Counted from the stretch's first letter, positions 43,608 through 52,145 are shown. The stretch: 64,000 nt of DNA from an uncultured Neglectibacter sp. (GCA_937958185.1 CALFFN010000028.1:62001-126000); one strand, 5' to 3'. Numbers and translations: made by a program. Notes: generated by a model from the sequence alone, not told the origin.

Positions 43608-44780
43608 GTGAAAAATTTCCGTTTCAAAGGAAGCTATCTCAGCTATGTGCTTATCTATTTCTTTTCCTATTTCGCCATGGCTTCTTTCGTTTCCGTTTTG
43701 TCGGTCTACTTGACAAACATTGGAAAATCCGGCGGCGAGATGTCCTTTATCGTCTCCGCTTCCGGCATTTTTTCCTTTGCCATGCTGCCCTTTACCGGCT
43801 ACCTCTGCGACCGCACCGGGAAATCCCGGTTTATCAGCGGCGCCCTGCTGGTGGCGATGGGCGCCATGGCGCTGATATTCTCCCAATGCAGGCAGGTTTG
43901 GGCGCTGTTCCTGCTGGAGGGACTGCTTATGGCGTGCCTGAATTCCGCCATGCCCATTTCCGAGCGGCTGGCGGCAGCCACAAAATTCCGTTACGGCGTG
44001 CTGCGCGTCTGGGGGACTATCGGCTATGCCGCTGGGGCGCAGGCGGCCGGGCTTGCCATTCAGCATTTCCCGCCCATCATCCTGTTCGCGCTGGTGTTCC
44101 TGTCCACGGTGATCGCTGCCATCGGCTTTGCCGGGGCGGAGGACCCCATTCTGCCCGCCGCTCCTGAACAGGAAAGGGAAGAAAAGCGGCGCCCGCCCCT
44201 TTCCTCTTTTTTGAAAAACCCCCAGTTCCTGCTGTTTTTGCTGATCGCGTTCCTGTTCTACGCCAGCTCCGGGGTAAATTTCAATTACGCCGCCTATCTG
44301 CTGGATACGCTGGGCGTGCCCACCGGCGCGGTGGGGACCGTGCTGGCGGTGGGCACTTTAGTAGAGCTGCCCATCATTCTGTTTTCCAATAAATTTATGG
44401 ACCGCTTTTCCGGCAAAACGCTGCTGCTGCTCGCCTGCGGCATGAACGTGGTACAGTTCCTGTGCTACGGGCTGACCCGCGACCCTCTCATAGTGGTCGC
44501 GGTGATGATTTTGCTGAAGGCGCTGGCGGCAACGCTGTTTATGATGCTGATTTTGAAGATCGTGCGGAACCTGGTTGCGCCGGAGCTGACCACCACGGGC
44601 ATCTCGGTGGTGAATTCCGTGACCAGCCTGGGAACCATCGTCATGCAGAACGTGGGCGGCAGCATTCTGGATTCCTCCAATATCCACGTGCTGTACCTGG
44701 TGCTTGCCGGGTTGACCGCCGCCGCCATGGTGCTGACCCTGTTCCTCCGGGTGGAGAACCGGGAAAAGGTGTTCGGGTAA
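43608..44780 (+). CDS. MFS transporter (LacY/nucleoside-symporter-like)
   Basis: 390 aa, 12 predicted helices, GTG start behind AGGAGGAACCCA. It resembles the MFS_1_like/oligosaccharide and nucleoside symporter group: FFSYFAMASFVSVLSVYLTNIGKSGGEMSFIVS in helix 1-2 and GYLCDRTGKSRF in the loop 2-3 MFS signature. Central cytosolic loop EQEREEKRRPPL at about 188. Substrate unknown. Confidence 0.85.
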   Translation: MKNFRFKGSYLSYVLIYFFSYFAMASFVSVLSVYLTNIGKSGGEMSFIVSASGIFSFAMLPFTGYLCDRTGKSRFISGALLVAMGAMALIFSQCRQVWALFLLEGLLMACLNSAMPISERLAAATKFRYGVLRVWGTIGYAAGAQAAGLAIQHFPPIILFALVFLSTVIAAIGFAGAEDPILPAAPEQEREEKRRPPLSSFLKNPQFLLFLLIAFLFYASSGVNFNYAAYLLDTLGVPTGAVGTVLAVGTLVELPIILFSNKFMDRFSGKTLLLLACGMNVVQFLCYGLTRDPLIVVAVMILLKALAATLFMMLILKIVRNLVAPELTTTGISVVNSVTSLGTIVMQNVGGSILDSSNIHVLYLVLAGLTAAAMVLTLFLRVENREKVFG

Positions 44781-44923
44781 AAGATATGGGCGGAAAAAAG
44801 ACTTCACGACATACTAAAAAATCAGAAAAGATGGTTTTCATTTAGAAAATCGGCTGCGGTGCAGCCGAAGTCTTTTCCAGGAAGAAAGGCTTTGCCTTTC
44901 TTCTCCTTCGGAGAACTGTCTTT

Positions 44924-44994
44924 TTTCACTGCGTTGTGGGTACACTGTTCTATTGGTTTTAGCGTTCTAAGATTCGCGGAATGGATAGAAAAAA
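44924..44994. repeat. dispersed ~70-bp repeat, copy 1
   Basis: About 70% identical by eye to 49300-49368 (CACTGYGTT, GGTRCACTGTTYTAT, GTTCTA, ATTCGC and AATGGA shared in order). It lies after a cluster of small hairpins (GGCTGC/GCAGCC and AAGAAAGGC/GCCTTTCTT at 44850-44900) that fill the gap downstream of the MFS gene. Confidence 0.5.
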
Positions 44995-45021
44995 GTCACT
45001 TGAGAAAAAAGGTGGGTGCAC

Positions 45022-46242
45022 ATGAAAACAGAGCGGAGCTATCCCGCGGTTGTCATTGACAAGCGGGGCGCGGTACGGGCGCAGGAGGGGCACCCCTGGG
45101 TCTTCGACAATGAGATCGTCGAGCAGCGCGGCGCGCCGGAGGACGGCGGGCTGTGCGATGTGCTCAGCCCCAAGGGAAGATATTTGGGCACGGGCTTTTT
45201 CAACAGCCGCTCCAAAATCCGGGTGCGTATCATTTCCGGCAACGCCAACGATGATTTCAGCCCGGAATTTTTCCGCCGCCGGCTGCAATACGCCTGGGAC
45301 TACCGCAAAACCGCCCTGGGCGGCGACGTTTCCTCCTGCCGGGTGATCTTCGGGGAAGCCGACCGCTTTCCTGGGCTGACGGTGGACAAGTTCGGCGATA
45401 TCCTGGTCACCCAGACCCTGTCGCTGGGCATTGAGCAGCGAAAAAACTTGCTGTTCCCCCTGCTGGCGGAGATTCTGGAAGCGGACGGGGAAAAGGTCTC
45501 CGGCATTTTTGAGCGGAACGATGTAAAGATCCGGGAGCTGGAGGGGCTTTCCCAAAACAAGGGCTGGTTCCCGCTGCCGGGAAAAGCCCACCCGGAAAAG
45601 ACGGAAACGGAGATCACGGAAAACGGTATCCGCTATCTGGTGGATTTTGAAAACGGGCAGAAAACTGGCTTTTTTCTTGACCAGCGGTACAACCGGGCTG
45701 CGGCGGCAAGGCTTGCGGCAGGCAGAACCGTGCTGGACTGCTTCACCCACACCGGCTCCTTTGGGCTGAACTGCGCCAAGGCCGGGGCAAAGCGCGTCCA
45801 TTCGGTGGACATTTCCGAAAGCGCCCTGGAATGCGCCAGGGAAAACGCCCGGCGCAACGGCTTATCCGAAATCGTGGAGTATGAAGCCGCCAATGTGTTC
45901 GACCTGCTGCCCAATCTTCCCCACGGCGCTTATGACTATATCATTCTCGACCCGCCCGCCTTTACCAAATCCGGCAAAACAGTGGGGGACGCGGAGCGGG
46001 GATATAAGGAGATCAACTTCCGCGCCATGAAGGCGCTGCCCCGGGGCGGGTATCTTGCCACCTGCTCCTGCTCCCACTTTATGACTGACGACCGCTTCCG
46101 CAAAATGCTGCAAAGCGCCGCCCGGGACGCCAGGGTGGAGCTGCGGCTGATCGAAGCCCGGCAGCAGGGACCCGACCACCCCGTTCTCTGGAACGTGCCG
46201 GAGACGGACTATTTGAAGTTTTACCTGTTCCAGATCGTGTAG
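45022..46242 (+). CDS. RlmI-like 23S rRNA (cytosine-5)-methyltransferase family protein
   Basis: 406 aa. N-terminal PUA-type RNA-binding domain (VRAQEGHPWVFDNEI), a middle EEHEE domain, and a Rossmann methyltransferase domain with FTHTGSFGLNCAKAGA (motif I), DPPAFTKS (motif IV) and a TCSCSHFM Cys region, as in RlmI (YccW), which makes m5C1962. The ATG follows AAAGGTGGGTGCAC. The exact rRNA target in this organism is inferred. Confidence 0.9.
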   Translation: MKTERSYPAVVIDKRGAVRAQEGHPWVFDNEIVEQRGAPEDGGLCDVLSPKGRYLGTGFFNSRSKIRVRIISGNANDDFSPEFFRRRLQYAWDYRKTALGGDVSSCRVIFGEADRFPGLTVDKFGDILVTQTLSLGIEQRKNLLFPLLAEILEADGEKVSGIFERNDVKIRELEGLSQNKGWFPLPGKAHPEKTETEITENGIRYLVDFENGQKTGFFLDQRYNRAAAARLAAGRTVLDCFTHTGSFGLNCAKAGAKRVHSVDISESALECARENARRNGLSEIVEYEAANVFDLLPNLPHGAYDYIILDPPAFTKSGKTVGDAERGYKEINFRAMKALPRGGYLATCSCSHFMTDDRFRKMLQSAARDARVELRLIEARQQGPDHPVLWNVPETDYLKFYLFQIV

Positions 46243-46252
46243 GGAGGAACCT

Positions 46253-46687
46253 ATGAAAAAAATCGACAGCTTTTCCTATCAGCTAGGCGCGGCGGACTGC
46301 TTCTGCGAGATGGTTCGGGCGGGGGTAAAGGGGCTGGCGCTTTCCCACCCCTGCGAAAGCAGGGCGGAGCGGGACGCGTTCCTGCCGGAATTTCACCGGC
46401 TTTGCGAAAAATACAACGTGAAGCTCTACGTGGAGGACGAGCCCTTTCTTACCGACCTGTTCCCCCTGTCCCTGAACCGGGGAAAATACAACGCGCTGTT
46501 CTATCAGGACGAAGCCGTTTTGCAGCGCTACCTCGATTTGAAGCGCGAGAAGCTTCAGGCGCAGGAAGCAGGCGCCTACACCCCTGAAAAAAGGCTGGAC
46601 ATCGCCCGGCGGTACGGGCGGCTGCTGTCCTACACCGAGGAGGGCATAGACCGGCTGCTCCAAACAAACCATGAAAAAGAAGCGTAA
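46253..46687 (+). CDS. conserved hypothetical protein, 144 aa
   Basis: Starts 10 bp after the RlmI-like gene with GGGAGGAACCT ahead of the ATG, so probably co-transcribed. Cytosolic, charged; MKKIDSFSYQLGAADCFCEMVRAGVKGLALSHPC at the N-terminus, and a helical C-terminus. No catalytic motif visible and no family recognised. Confidence 0.75.
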   Translation: MKKIDSFSYQLGAADCFCEMVRAGVKGLALSHPCESRAERDAFLPEFHRLCEKYNVKLYVEDEPFLTDLFPLSLNRGKYNALFYQDEAVLQRYLDLKREKLQAQEAGAYTPEKRLDIARRYGRLLSYTEEGIDRLLQTNHEKEA

Positions 46688-46731
46688 GGACGGACAACGA
46701 TCATTTTATTAAAGAAAGGAAATAAAAAACC

Positions 46732-47763
46732 ATGTCCATGAAACAGAACCGTGAGCTGCCCATTCCGGCAGACTTAAAATCCCAATATCCCCTGTCCCCC
46801 ACCGTTCAGGAGCTGAAAGCCCGGCGGGACGCGGAGATTCGCGCCGTGTTCGAGGGAAAGTCCGACAAATTTCTGGTGATCGTGGGACCCTGCTCCGCCG
46901 ACAATCAGGACGCTGTGCTGGAATACGTCCACCGCCTGGCAAGAGTCAACGAGCAGGTGGGGGAAAAGCTGGTGCTGATCCCCCGGGTATACACCAACAA
47001 GCCCCGCACCACCGGCGAGGGCTACAAGGGAATGCTCCACCAGCCTTCACCCGATCAGGCGCCGGATATGCTCCAGGGAATTATCGCCATTCGGCAGATG
47101 CACATTCGGGTCATGGAGGAATGCGGGCTGACCGCGGCGGACGAAATGCTGTACCCGGAGAACCGCAGCTATCTGGACGACGTGCTCTCCTATGAAGCCG
47201 TGGGGGCGCGGTCGGTGGAAAACCAGCAGCACCGGCTGGTCGCCAGCGGCATGGATATCCCCGTGGGCATGAAAAACCCCACCAGCGGGGACCTGTCCGT
47301 CATGCTCAATTCCGTACAGGCGGCGCAGGCAAGCCACACCTTTTTGTACCGCGGCTGGGACGTGACCACCTCCGGCAACCCCCTTTCCCACTCCATTCTC
47401 CGGGGCGGCGTGGACAAATACGGCACCTGCGTGCCCAATTACCACTATGAGGAGCTTGCCCGGCTTTGCGAGCTGTACGAAAAGCGCGACCTGCAGAACC
47501 CTGCCGCCATCATCGACGCCAACCATTCCAATTCCAACAAAAAGTATAAGGAGCAGCTCCGCATCGTCAGCGAGGTGCTCCACAGCCGCAACTATAACCC
47601 CGCCCTGAAAAAGCTCATCAAGGGCGTAATGATCGAAAGCTACCTTGTGGAGGGCAATCAGCCCATCGACTGCGACCGGGTGTACGGCAAATCCATCACC
47701 GACCCCTGCCTGGGCTGGGAGGATACGGAGAAGCTGATCTATTCCATCGCGGAACGGGCGTAA
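46732..47763 (+). CDS. aroG: 3-deoxy-7-phosphoheptulonate synthase (class I DAHP synthase)
   Basis: 343 aa, first enzyme of the shikimate pathway, condensing phosphoenolpyruvate and erythrose 4-phosphate. Class I (AroF/G/H) hallmarks: VGPCSADN, RVYTNKPRTTGEGYKG, GARSVENQQHR, GMKNPTSGDL and IIDANHSNSNKKY, which include the metal and substrate ligands. The length is that of the E. coli-type enzymes with their N-terminal extension, the site of feedback control. A strong terminator follows. It has no pathway partners in the window. Confidence 0.95.
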   Translation: MSMKQNRELPIPADLKSQYPLSPTVQELKARRDAEIRAVFEGKSDKFLVIVGPCSADNQDAVLEYVHRLARVNEQVGEKLVLIPRVYTNKPRTTGEGYKGMLHQPSPDQAPDMLQGIIAIRQMHIRVMEECGLTAADEMLYPENRSYLDDVLSYEAVGARSVENQQHRLVASGMDIPVGMKNPTSGDLSVMLNSVQAAQASHTFLYRGWDVTTSGNPLSHSILRGGVDKYGTCVPNYHYEELARLCELYEKRDLQNPAAIIDANHSNSNKKYKEQLRIVSEVLHSRNYNPALKKLIKGVMIESYLVEGNQPIDCDRVYGKSITDPCLGWEDTEKLIYSIAERA

Positions 47764-47830
47764 TGCGTACGAAACCGCGGGGCGCGGATTCGGGACCAGG
47801 AGCCGCCCGCGCCGAAATTTCTGAAAACAG

Positions 47831-47884
47831 CAAAAGCCCTCCCCGGTTTTCCAGCATCTTTCTGGAAAGCCGGGAGGGCTTTTG
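47831..47884 (+). terminator. intrinsic terminator after DAHP synthase gene
   Basis: AAAAGCCCTCCC...TTTCCAG paired with CTGGAAAGCCGGGAGGGCTTTT; strong GC stem, T4 at the end. Confidence 0.9.
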
Positions 47885-47900
47885 CTTTCCAAATTTTTTC

Positions 47901-47943
47901 TTGACAAGAGCCGCAGCACAATATATAATTCGTGTTATATAAC
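47901..47943 (+). promoter_or_regulatory. consensus promoter with palindromic operator of the TetR gene
   Basis: TTGACA (47901-47906), 17-bp spacer, TATAAT (47924-47929). The palindrome GTTATATAAC (47934-47943) covers the expected start point and is a good operator candidate for autoregulation. Confidence 0.85.
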
Positions 47944-47973
47944 GTAAATTATATTAAAGAGGAGGGAATCAGT

Positions 47974-48534
47974 GTGCCACCAAAGACGAAAATCAGCCGG
48001 GATATGATTATTTCCGCCGCCTTTGCCCTGACAAGGGAACAGGGGATCGACGCCGTCAACGCCCGGACGGTATCGGAACGCCTGGGCTGCTCCACCCAGC
48101 CCGTCATGTACCATTTCCGAAGAATCGAAGAGCTGAAGCGAGCCGTCTACGAGGAAACCGACCGCTTCCACAGCAAATATTTATTGGAGCAGCGGGATTC
48201 AACCATTGATATTTTATCGAGTATTGGGTTGAATTATATTCGTTTTGCCGTGGAGGAACCCCATCTGTTCCGGCTGCTGTTCCAGTCCGGCTACGCGGTG
48301 GAAAACAGTGTGGTGGAAATGATAAATTCCAAGGAGCTGCAGGAGGTTCTCGCTGTCATGCAGGAAGCCATGGATCTGGACGCCGACCAGACCCGGCAGG
48401 TGTTCCTCACTCTGTCTCTGTTCGTTCACGGATACGCCAGCCTGATTGCCAACAACGGCTTACAGTATGACGAAGCCCTCATTTCCGCGCAGCTGGAACA
48501 GGTCTACCGTGGCGCTGTGCTGGCAGTCCAGTAA
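47974..48534 (+). CDS. TetR/AcrR family transcriptional regulator
   Basis: 186 aa, GTG start behind AGAGGAGGGAATCAGT. N-terminal helix-turn-helix: ISRDMIISAAFALTREQGIDAVNARTVSERLGCSTQPVMYHF, where CSTQPVMYHF is the recognition helix. C-terminal ligand domain. It is followed after 15 bp by the CPBP protease gene on the same transcript, which is probably its target. Confidence 0.92.
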   Translation: MPPKTKISRDMIISAAFALTREQGIDAVNARTVSERLGCSTQPVMYHFRRIEELKRAVYEETDRFHSKYLLEQRDSTIDILSSIGLNYIRFAVEEPHLFRLLFQSGYAVENSVVEMINSKELQEVLAVMQEAMDLDADQTRQVFLTLSLFVHGYASLIANNGLQYDEALISAQLEQVYRGAVLAVQ

Positions 48535-48549
48535 GGAAAGGAGAAAATC

Positions 48550-49293
48550 ATGAAAAAGCTGTATGAAAAAAGCGAGCTTTGGTTCGCCCTGCTGTGGATC
48601 TTCCTCTACTGTCTGGCGGAGTTCCTTGCGAATCCCCTGTCCAATTTGATCGGGATCGACAGCAGCGCCCATGCGATCCTCAATCTGCTGTTGAGTACCG
48701 TGCTGCTGATATGGGTATGCAAAAACGGTTTGACAAAAAAGTACGGGCTGTGCGCGCCTTGTGCCCCGGCAGGAAATTTTCTGTGGTATGTGCCGCTGCT
48801 GGTGCTTGCCACCTGCAATTTCTGGAACGGCTTCGCTGTGAACCTCCCCGCGCTCGATACCCTTTGCTACCTGTGCAGTATGCTCTGTGTAGGCTTTCTG
48901 GAGGAAATCATCTTTCGGGGCTTTTTATTTCAGGCAATTCGGAAAAGCAGCCTGAAACAGGCTGTTGTCATTTCCAGCGTGACCTTTGGGCTGGGGCATT
49001 TTTTACATTTGGTAGACGGCAGCGGCATGCAGCTTGTGGCTAATATCATTCAGGTGGTGCTGGCAATCGCCATTGGCTTCCTGTTTGTGATGATTTTCTA
49101 CCACGGCGGCAGCCTGCTGCCCTGCATTTTGACCCATTCCGCCATTGATATGGCAAGCGCCTTTGCAAATCTTGCCGACCTCACCCTGCAGCGCCACATT
49201 TTTTTCAGCTCCATAGAGCTTCTGGTAGTGATCCTGTATACTGTTTTCCTCTTAATAGGCGGGAAAAAGACTTCCCGGCACGAAATGCCGTGA
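48550..49293 (+). CDS. CPBP family intramembrane glutamic endopeptidase
   Basis: 247 aa, about 7 membrane helices. The CPBP/CAAX-protease motifs EEIIFRG (EExxxR) and GHFLH are present, as in bacteriocin self-immunity and Rce1-like proteins. AAGGAAAGGAG precedes the ATG. Co-transcribed with the TetR gene; no bacteriocin gene is visible nearby. Confidence 0.9.
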   Translation: MKKLYEKSELWFALLWIFLYCLAEFLANPLSNLIGIDSSAHAILNLLLSTVLLIWVCKNGLTKKYGLCAPCAPAGNFLWYVPLLVLATCNFWNGFAVNLPALDTLCYLCSMLCVGFLEEIIFRGFLFQAIRKSSLKQAVVISSVTFGLGHFLHLVDGSGMQLVANIIQVVLAIAIGFLFVMIFYHGGSLLPCILTHSAIDMASAFANLADLTLQRHIFFSSIELLVVILYTVFLLIGGKKTSRHEMP

Positions 49294-49299
49294 AATCTT

Positions 49300-49368
49300 T
49301 TTCCACTGTGTTACAGGTGCACTGTTTTATGGGCGCAGGTGTTCTATCATTCGCCAATGGACAGGAAA
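49300..49368. repeat. dispersed ~70-bp repeat, copy 2
   Basis: See copy 1 at 44924-44994. Located directly after the CPBP gene and before the terminator. Confidence 0.5.
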
Positions 49369-49410
49369 CTCCCCGGCTTCTCAACAGGAGGAACCGGGGA
49401 TTTCTCTTTT
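49366..49410 (+). terminator. terminator between CPBP and endolysin genes
   Basis: AACTCCCCGG / CCGGGGATTT stem, 17-nt loop, then CTCTTTT; serves the converging transcripts. Confidence 0.75.
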
Positions 49411-49411
49411 G

Positions 49412-50119
49412 TTACAACCTCTGCTGCGGGCTTTCCCACAAATTCAGCATGACCTGCGCCAGCTCCTGCCGGGTCACATTGGACTGGGGGCGGAAGTTTC
49501 CCGCCCCGTCCCCGGACATGATGTGGTTTTCCTTGCAGTATGCCATCGCGGGTTCCGCCCACTTGCTCACCTGCTTTGCCGCCTGTTCCTTCTCGTACCG
49601 CTGCTGATACTCTTTCCATTGCTCGTAAGTCACTGTTTCTTCCTCCATTTCCTGTTTTACCATGTCCAAGAACCGCTGCCAGCCCAGGTCAAGGGTGCGG
49701 TGGGGGCAGTATTTGCCGTCATAGTCCTGGTGCTTCGTCACCCGGTCGATTCCCCAGCCGTACTGCTTCAGCAGGCGGGCAATGAGCTGGGCGGCGTTTT
49801 TCTCTGCCTTCTCGAACCGCTCCCCGCCGGAAAGGGAATAGCATATCTCAATGTGAATGCCCTCCATGTTCCCCTTGCCGTGACCGTCCCCGGAAGCCCA
49901 GGCGTTCCTGTCCAGCGGCAAGCCCTGCACCGCTTCCCTGTCGTCCACGGCATAATGATAGCTGACCTCATTGTCATTGTTCACCATGTAGGTGATCTCA
50001 TTGACCGCCGGGGCATCGTTTGCGGTGTTATGCACCACGATCCGGCTGGGCGTCCGGGAATAGGGGCATTTCAGGTAATACCTGTCCGCCGGGCAGAGCT
50101 GCTTTCTGATTTTCACCAT
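49412..50119 (-). CDS. phage-type N-acetylmuramoyl-L-alanine amidase (endolysin) with SLH-like tail
   Basis: 235 aa. Amidase_2/PGRP domain: IVVHNTAN (zinc His), SYHYAVDD, GIHIEICYS and KHQDYDGKYCPHRTLD (zinc His and Cys). It cuts the MurNAc-L-Ala bond. The last 50 residues (WAEPAMAYCKENHIMSGDGAGNFRPQSNVTRQELAQVML) match one SLH domain, an uncommon wall-binding module for an endolysin. No signal peptide, in keeping with holin-dependent release. AAGGAGAG precedes the ATG. Confidence 0.9.
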   Translation of the reverse strand: MVKIRKQLCPADRYYLKCPYSRTPSRIVVHNTANDAPAVNEITYMVNNDNEVSYHYAVDDREAVQGLPLDRNAWASGDGHGKGNMEGIHIEICYSLSGGERFEKAEKNAAQLIARLLKQYGWGIDRVTKHQDYDGKYCPHRTLDLGWQRFLDMVKQEMEEETVTYEQWKEYQQRYEKEQAAKQVSKWAEPAMAYCKENHIMSGDGAGNFRPQSNVTRQELAQVMLNLWESPQQRL

Positions 50120-50235
50120 TATACGTCTCTCCTTAAGAAGAAGCTTAAAAAACTTGACCTTTTTAATTTTTGGTAAATGTTTTGCGGTTCCGCTCTGCGG
50201 AATCACGGTTTTTCAAACCGGGAAGCAAAACTTCA

Positions 50236-50266
50236 GGAAGCTTGAAAACGAAGTTTTCAAGCTTTT
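50236..50266 (+). terminator. hairpin at the holin stop codon
   Basis: GCTTGAAAAC / GTTTTCAAGC stem with 3-nt loop and T4 on the plus side; on the minus strand it begins at the holin stop codon. Confidence 0.5.
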
Positions 50267-50448
50267 ATTTCGGGCAGCCCGGCGATACTGGTCAGCAGGG
50301 AAAGAATCCCGGCAAGCACGGAAGCGCTTGCCACCATGACCCAGTTTACTTCCGTCAGCACCGCGCAGGTGCCGATGGTCGCCGCCGCGGTCTGCGCTAC
50401 GGTTTTGACTGCCCGAACACCCGCCGCTTTCCACCATTTTTTTGTCAT
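50257..50448 (-). CDS. holin, r1t-like
   Basis: 63 aa, MTKKWWKAAGVRAVKTVAQ then two hydrophobic helices (about 20-38 and 41-58), ending GLPEIKA. Short size, basic N-terminus and position before the amidase fit the Phage_r1t_holin family, which makes membrane lesions that release endolysin. Ribosome binding site GGAAGAGAACAT. No other phage structural gene is nearby. Confidence 0.82.
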   Translation of the reverse strand: MTKKWWKAAGVRAVKTVAQTAAATIGTCAVLTEVNWVMVASASVLAGILSLLTSIAGLPEIKA

Positions 50449-50513
50449 ATGTTCTCTTCCTTTCTTTGAATATTGGGAATATTTTGTGGTTTCGCTCCGT
50501 GAAACAAAACTTC

Positions 50514-50732
50514 TCATATTTTTGTTTTGATGTCCCGGATATCGTGCTGCACCTCGGTCATCTGACCCTCCAGCTTATAGGTGCGTTCCACCACCTGATT
50601 GTGCTTGTTGACCTTTTCCTCCAACTGGCTGATGCGGTAGTTGGAGAGCTTGTTCGCCGCAAGAATACCTGCCAGCGAGCCGATCAGCGTCCCTGCCAGC
50701 GACAGGACCGCCACAAAAATGCTGCTGTCCAT
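50514..50732 (-). CDS. XhlA-like phage lysis-associated protein, 72 aa
   Basis: Behind a perfect GGAGGAGG: MDSSIFVAVLSLAGTLIGSLAGILAANK membrane helix, then a coiled coil (YRISQLEEKVNKHNQVVERTYKLEGQMTEVQHDIRDIKTKI). Small membrane plus coiled-coil proteins of this kind stand next to holins in Firmicutes lysis cassettes. With the holin and amidase it forms a three-gene unit. Confidence 0.75.
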   Translation of the reverse strand: MDSSIFVAVLSLAGTLIGSLAGILAANKLSNYRISQLEEKVNKHNQVVERTYKLEGQMTEVQHDIRDIKTKI

Positions 50733-50848
50733 AAAACCTCCTCCTTTCAATTTGCATTGCCGCCCCCGAAATACCCCTATCTTTTTCCCCGAAAAACAAA
50801 AAAGTTGCCCTCGAAAGGACAACTTTTCAAAATGTCTTGATTGATTTT

Positions 50849-51835
50849 TCAGCTCACAAACTGGAAGATACAGAAGGCGGCATAAACCGCCAGCAGGGTG
50901 ATCCCCTGCCCGCGGGTGACCTTCCCCCGCTTCAACGCGGGCAGTGTCAGGAACGCCATTACGAACAGCATGACGGGCAAATCCACCACCAGGGAAGCGT
51001 TCATTCCGGCAATCATCTTGCTCTGGGGTACGGTAAAGGGGGAAAGCACCGTGGAAACACCGCTGACCAGCACCAGATTGAACAGATTCGCGCCCACCAC
51101 ATTTCCCAGGGAAAGGGCTCCGTGCCCCTTGACCAGAGAGGTGATGGCGGTCACCAGCTCCGGCAGGGAGGTCCCCAGCGCCACAAAGGTCAGGGCGATA
51201 ACGGATTCCGGCACACCCAGCCACTGGGCGATCTTGGTGCCGTTGTCCACCAGCAGGTTGGCGCCTACCGCGATCAGCGCGGCGCCCACCACCAGCAGCA
51301 GGATATCCTTCCACATGGGAGGGAACTCTTCCTGCTGCTCCTCCTTCTCCCTGGTAGCTGTCGTGATGGTTTTCGGCATGTTTTTTGCCTGACAGATAAT
51401 CACGACCATGTACACCACGAACAGCGCCAGCAGCAGCGCGCCCACGACCCGGCTGAAATTGCCGAACACATAGGCGGCGATCAGGTACAGCGCGGCGGCG
51501 CAGAAAAAGAAGATGACCGGCGTGCGGAAGGTTTTCCCGTCCACCTTTTCCGGGCGCACGGCAATGAGGATCGCCGCGATCAGCGCCGTGTTGCAGATGA
51601 TGGAGCCTATGGCGTTGCCGTAGGCGATCTCCCCGTGCCCGCTGACCGCCGAGGTGGCGGAAACCATCACCTCCGGCAGCGTGGTGCCGATGGACACCAC
51701 CGTGGCGCCGATGAGCAGCTCCGGCACGTGGAAGCGGTGGGCGATCCCCGTGGCGCCGTCCACGAACCAGTCGCCGCCCTTGATGAGCAGCACCAGCCCA
51801 ACTAAAAACAAACCGATTGCAAGTGCCATTTCCAT
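50849..51835 (-). CDS. CaCA family Ca2+/Na+ (cation) antiporter, YrbG type
   Basis: 328 aa, two homologous halves of five helices each. The alpha repeats are GATVVSIGTTLPEVMVSATSAVSG (about 43-66) and LTFVALGTSLPELVTAITSLVKG (about 215-237), with the ion-binding Glu in TTLPE and TSLPE. A cytosolic loop (REKEEQQEEFPP) joins the halves. The gene lies under a yybP-ykoY-type riboswitch, so Mn2+ export is a likely role. AAAGGAATGTAACAC precedes the ATG. Confidence 0.93.
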   Translation of the reverse strand: MEMALAIGLFLVGLVLLIKGGDWFVDGATGIAHRFHVPELLIGATVVSIGTTLPEVMVSATSAVSGHGEIAYGNAIGSIICNTALIAAILIAVRPEKVDGKTFRTPVIFFFCAAALYLIAAYVFGNFSRVVGALLLALFVVYMVVIICQAKNMPKTITTATREKEEQQEEFPPMWKDILLLVVGAALIAVGANLLVDNGTKIAQWLGVPESVIALTFVALGTSLPELVTAITSLVKGHGALSLGNVVGANLFNLVLVSGVSTVLSPFTVPQSKMIAGMNASLVVDLPVMLFVMAFLTLPALKRGKVTRGQGITLLAVYAAFCIFQFVS

Positions 51836-51886
51836 GTGTTACATTCCTTTCCTGTTTGCTTTCTTTTCAGTATTCCCGAAAAATGC

Positions 51887-51925
51887 GGAAAACCGGGTAT
51901 GGCACTGAGCCATACCCGGTCTTTT
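51887..51925 (-). terminator. expression-platform hairpin of the riboswitch
   Basis: Perfect CCGGGTATGGC / GCCATACCCGG stem, 5-nt loop, followed on the minus strand by TTTTCC. It lies between the riboswitch and the antiporter gene. Confidence 0.75.
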
Positions 51926-51929
51926 TCTG

Positions 51930-52059
51930 AAATCAGACTGCGTGTACCGCCCAAAAGCTCATACACGAGTCTCGCAAATGAAAGCAAGCCAGGTCAAATG
52001 ACCGAGGTTGTTGACTTGCTGCGCATTTCACGCCTGCTACTCCCCCGCCGGAAATTCCA
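51930..52059 (-). ncRNA. yybP-ykoY-type (Mn2+) riboswitch
   Basis: Minus strand carries the class signature GGGGGAGTAGC at its 5' side, AAGTCAACA in the middle, GGTCATTTGACC hairpin, then CGAGACTCGTGTA with TACACG...AGTCT closing the last helix. Order and spacing match the yybP-ykoY family, whose ligand is Mn2+ and which controls cation exporters. It starts at the predicted transcription start and is followed by a terminator and a CaCA antiporter gene. Confidence 0.85.
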
Positions 52060-52065
52060 TGGGAT

Positions 52066-52094
52066 ATTTTAGCAAAATCTGTCGAGCCTGTCAA
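52066..52094 (-). promoter_or_regulatory. sigma-A promoter of the riboswitch-antiporter unit
   Basis: Minus strand TTGACA (52094-52089), 17-bp spacer, TAAAAT (52071-52066); start near 52059, exactly ahead of the riboswitch. Confidence 0.85.
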
Positions 52095-52100
52095 GCCTGA

Positions 52101-52145
52101 CGACTAACAACTGCTCCCTAACAATCTAACAACTAACAACTAATT
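52101..52145. repeat. TTAGTTGTTAG-type micro-repeat reaching into the MGMT-like stop codon
   Basis: Minus strand AGTTGTTAG, TTGTTAG, ATTGTTAG, then GGAGCAGTTGTTAG. The first TAG is the stop of the gene at 52133 and AGTTGT its last two codons. Confidence 0.7.

Noticed and set aside
44462..44845. 127-aa ORF overlapping the MFS gene in another frame
   Set aside because: Lies almost wholly inside the MFS coding region with no ribosome binding site.
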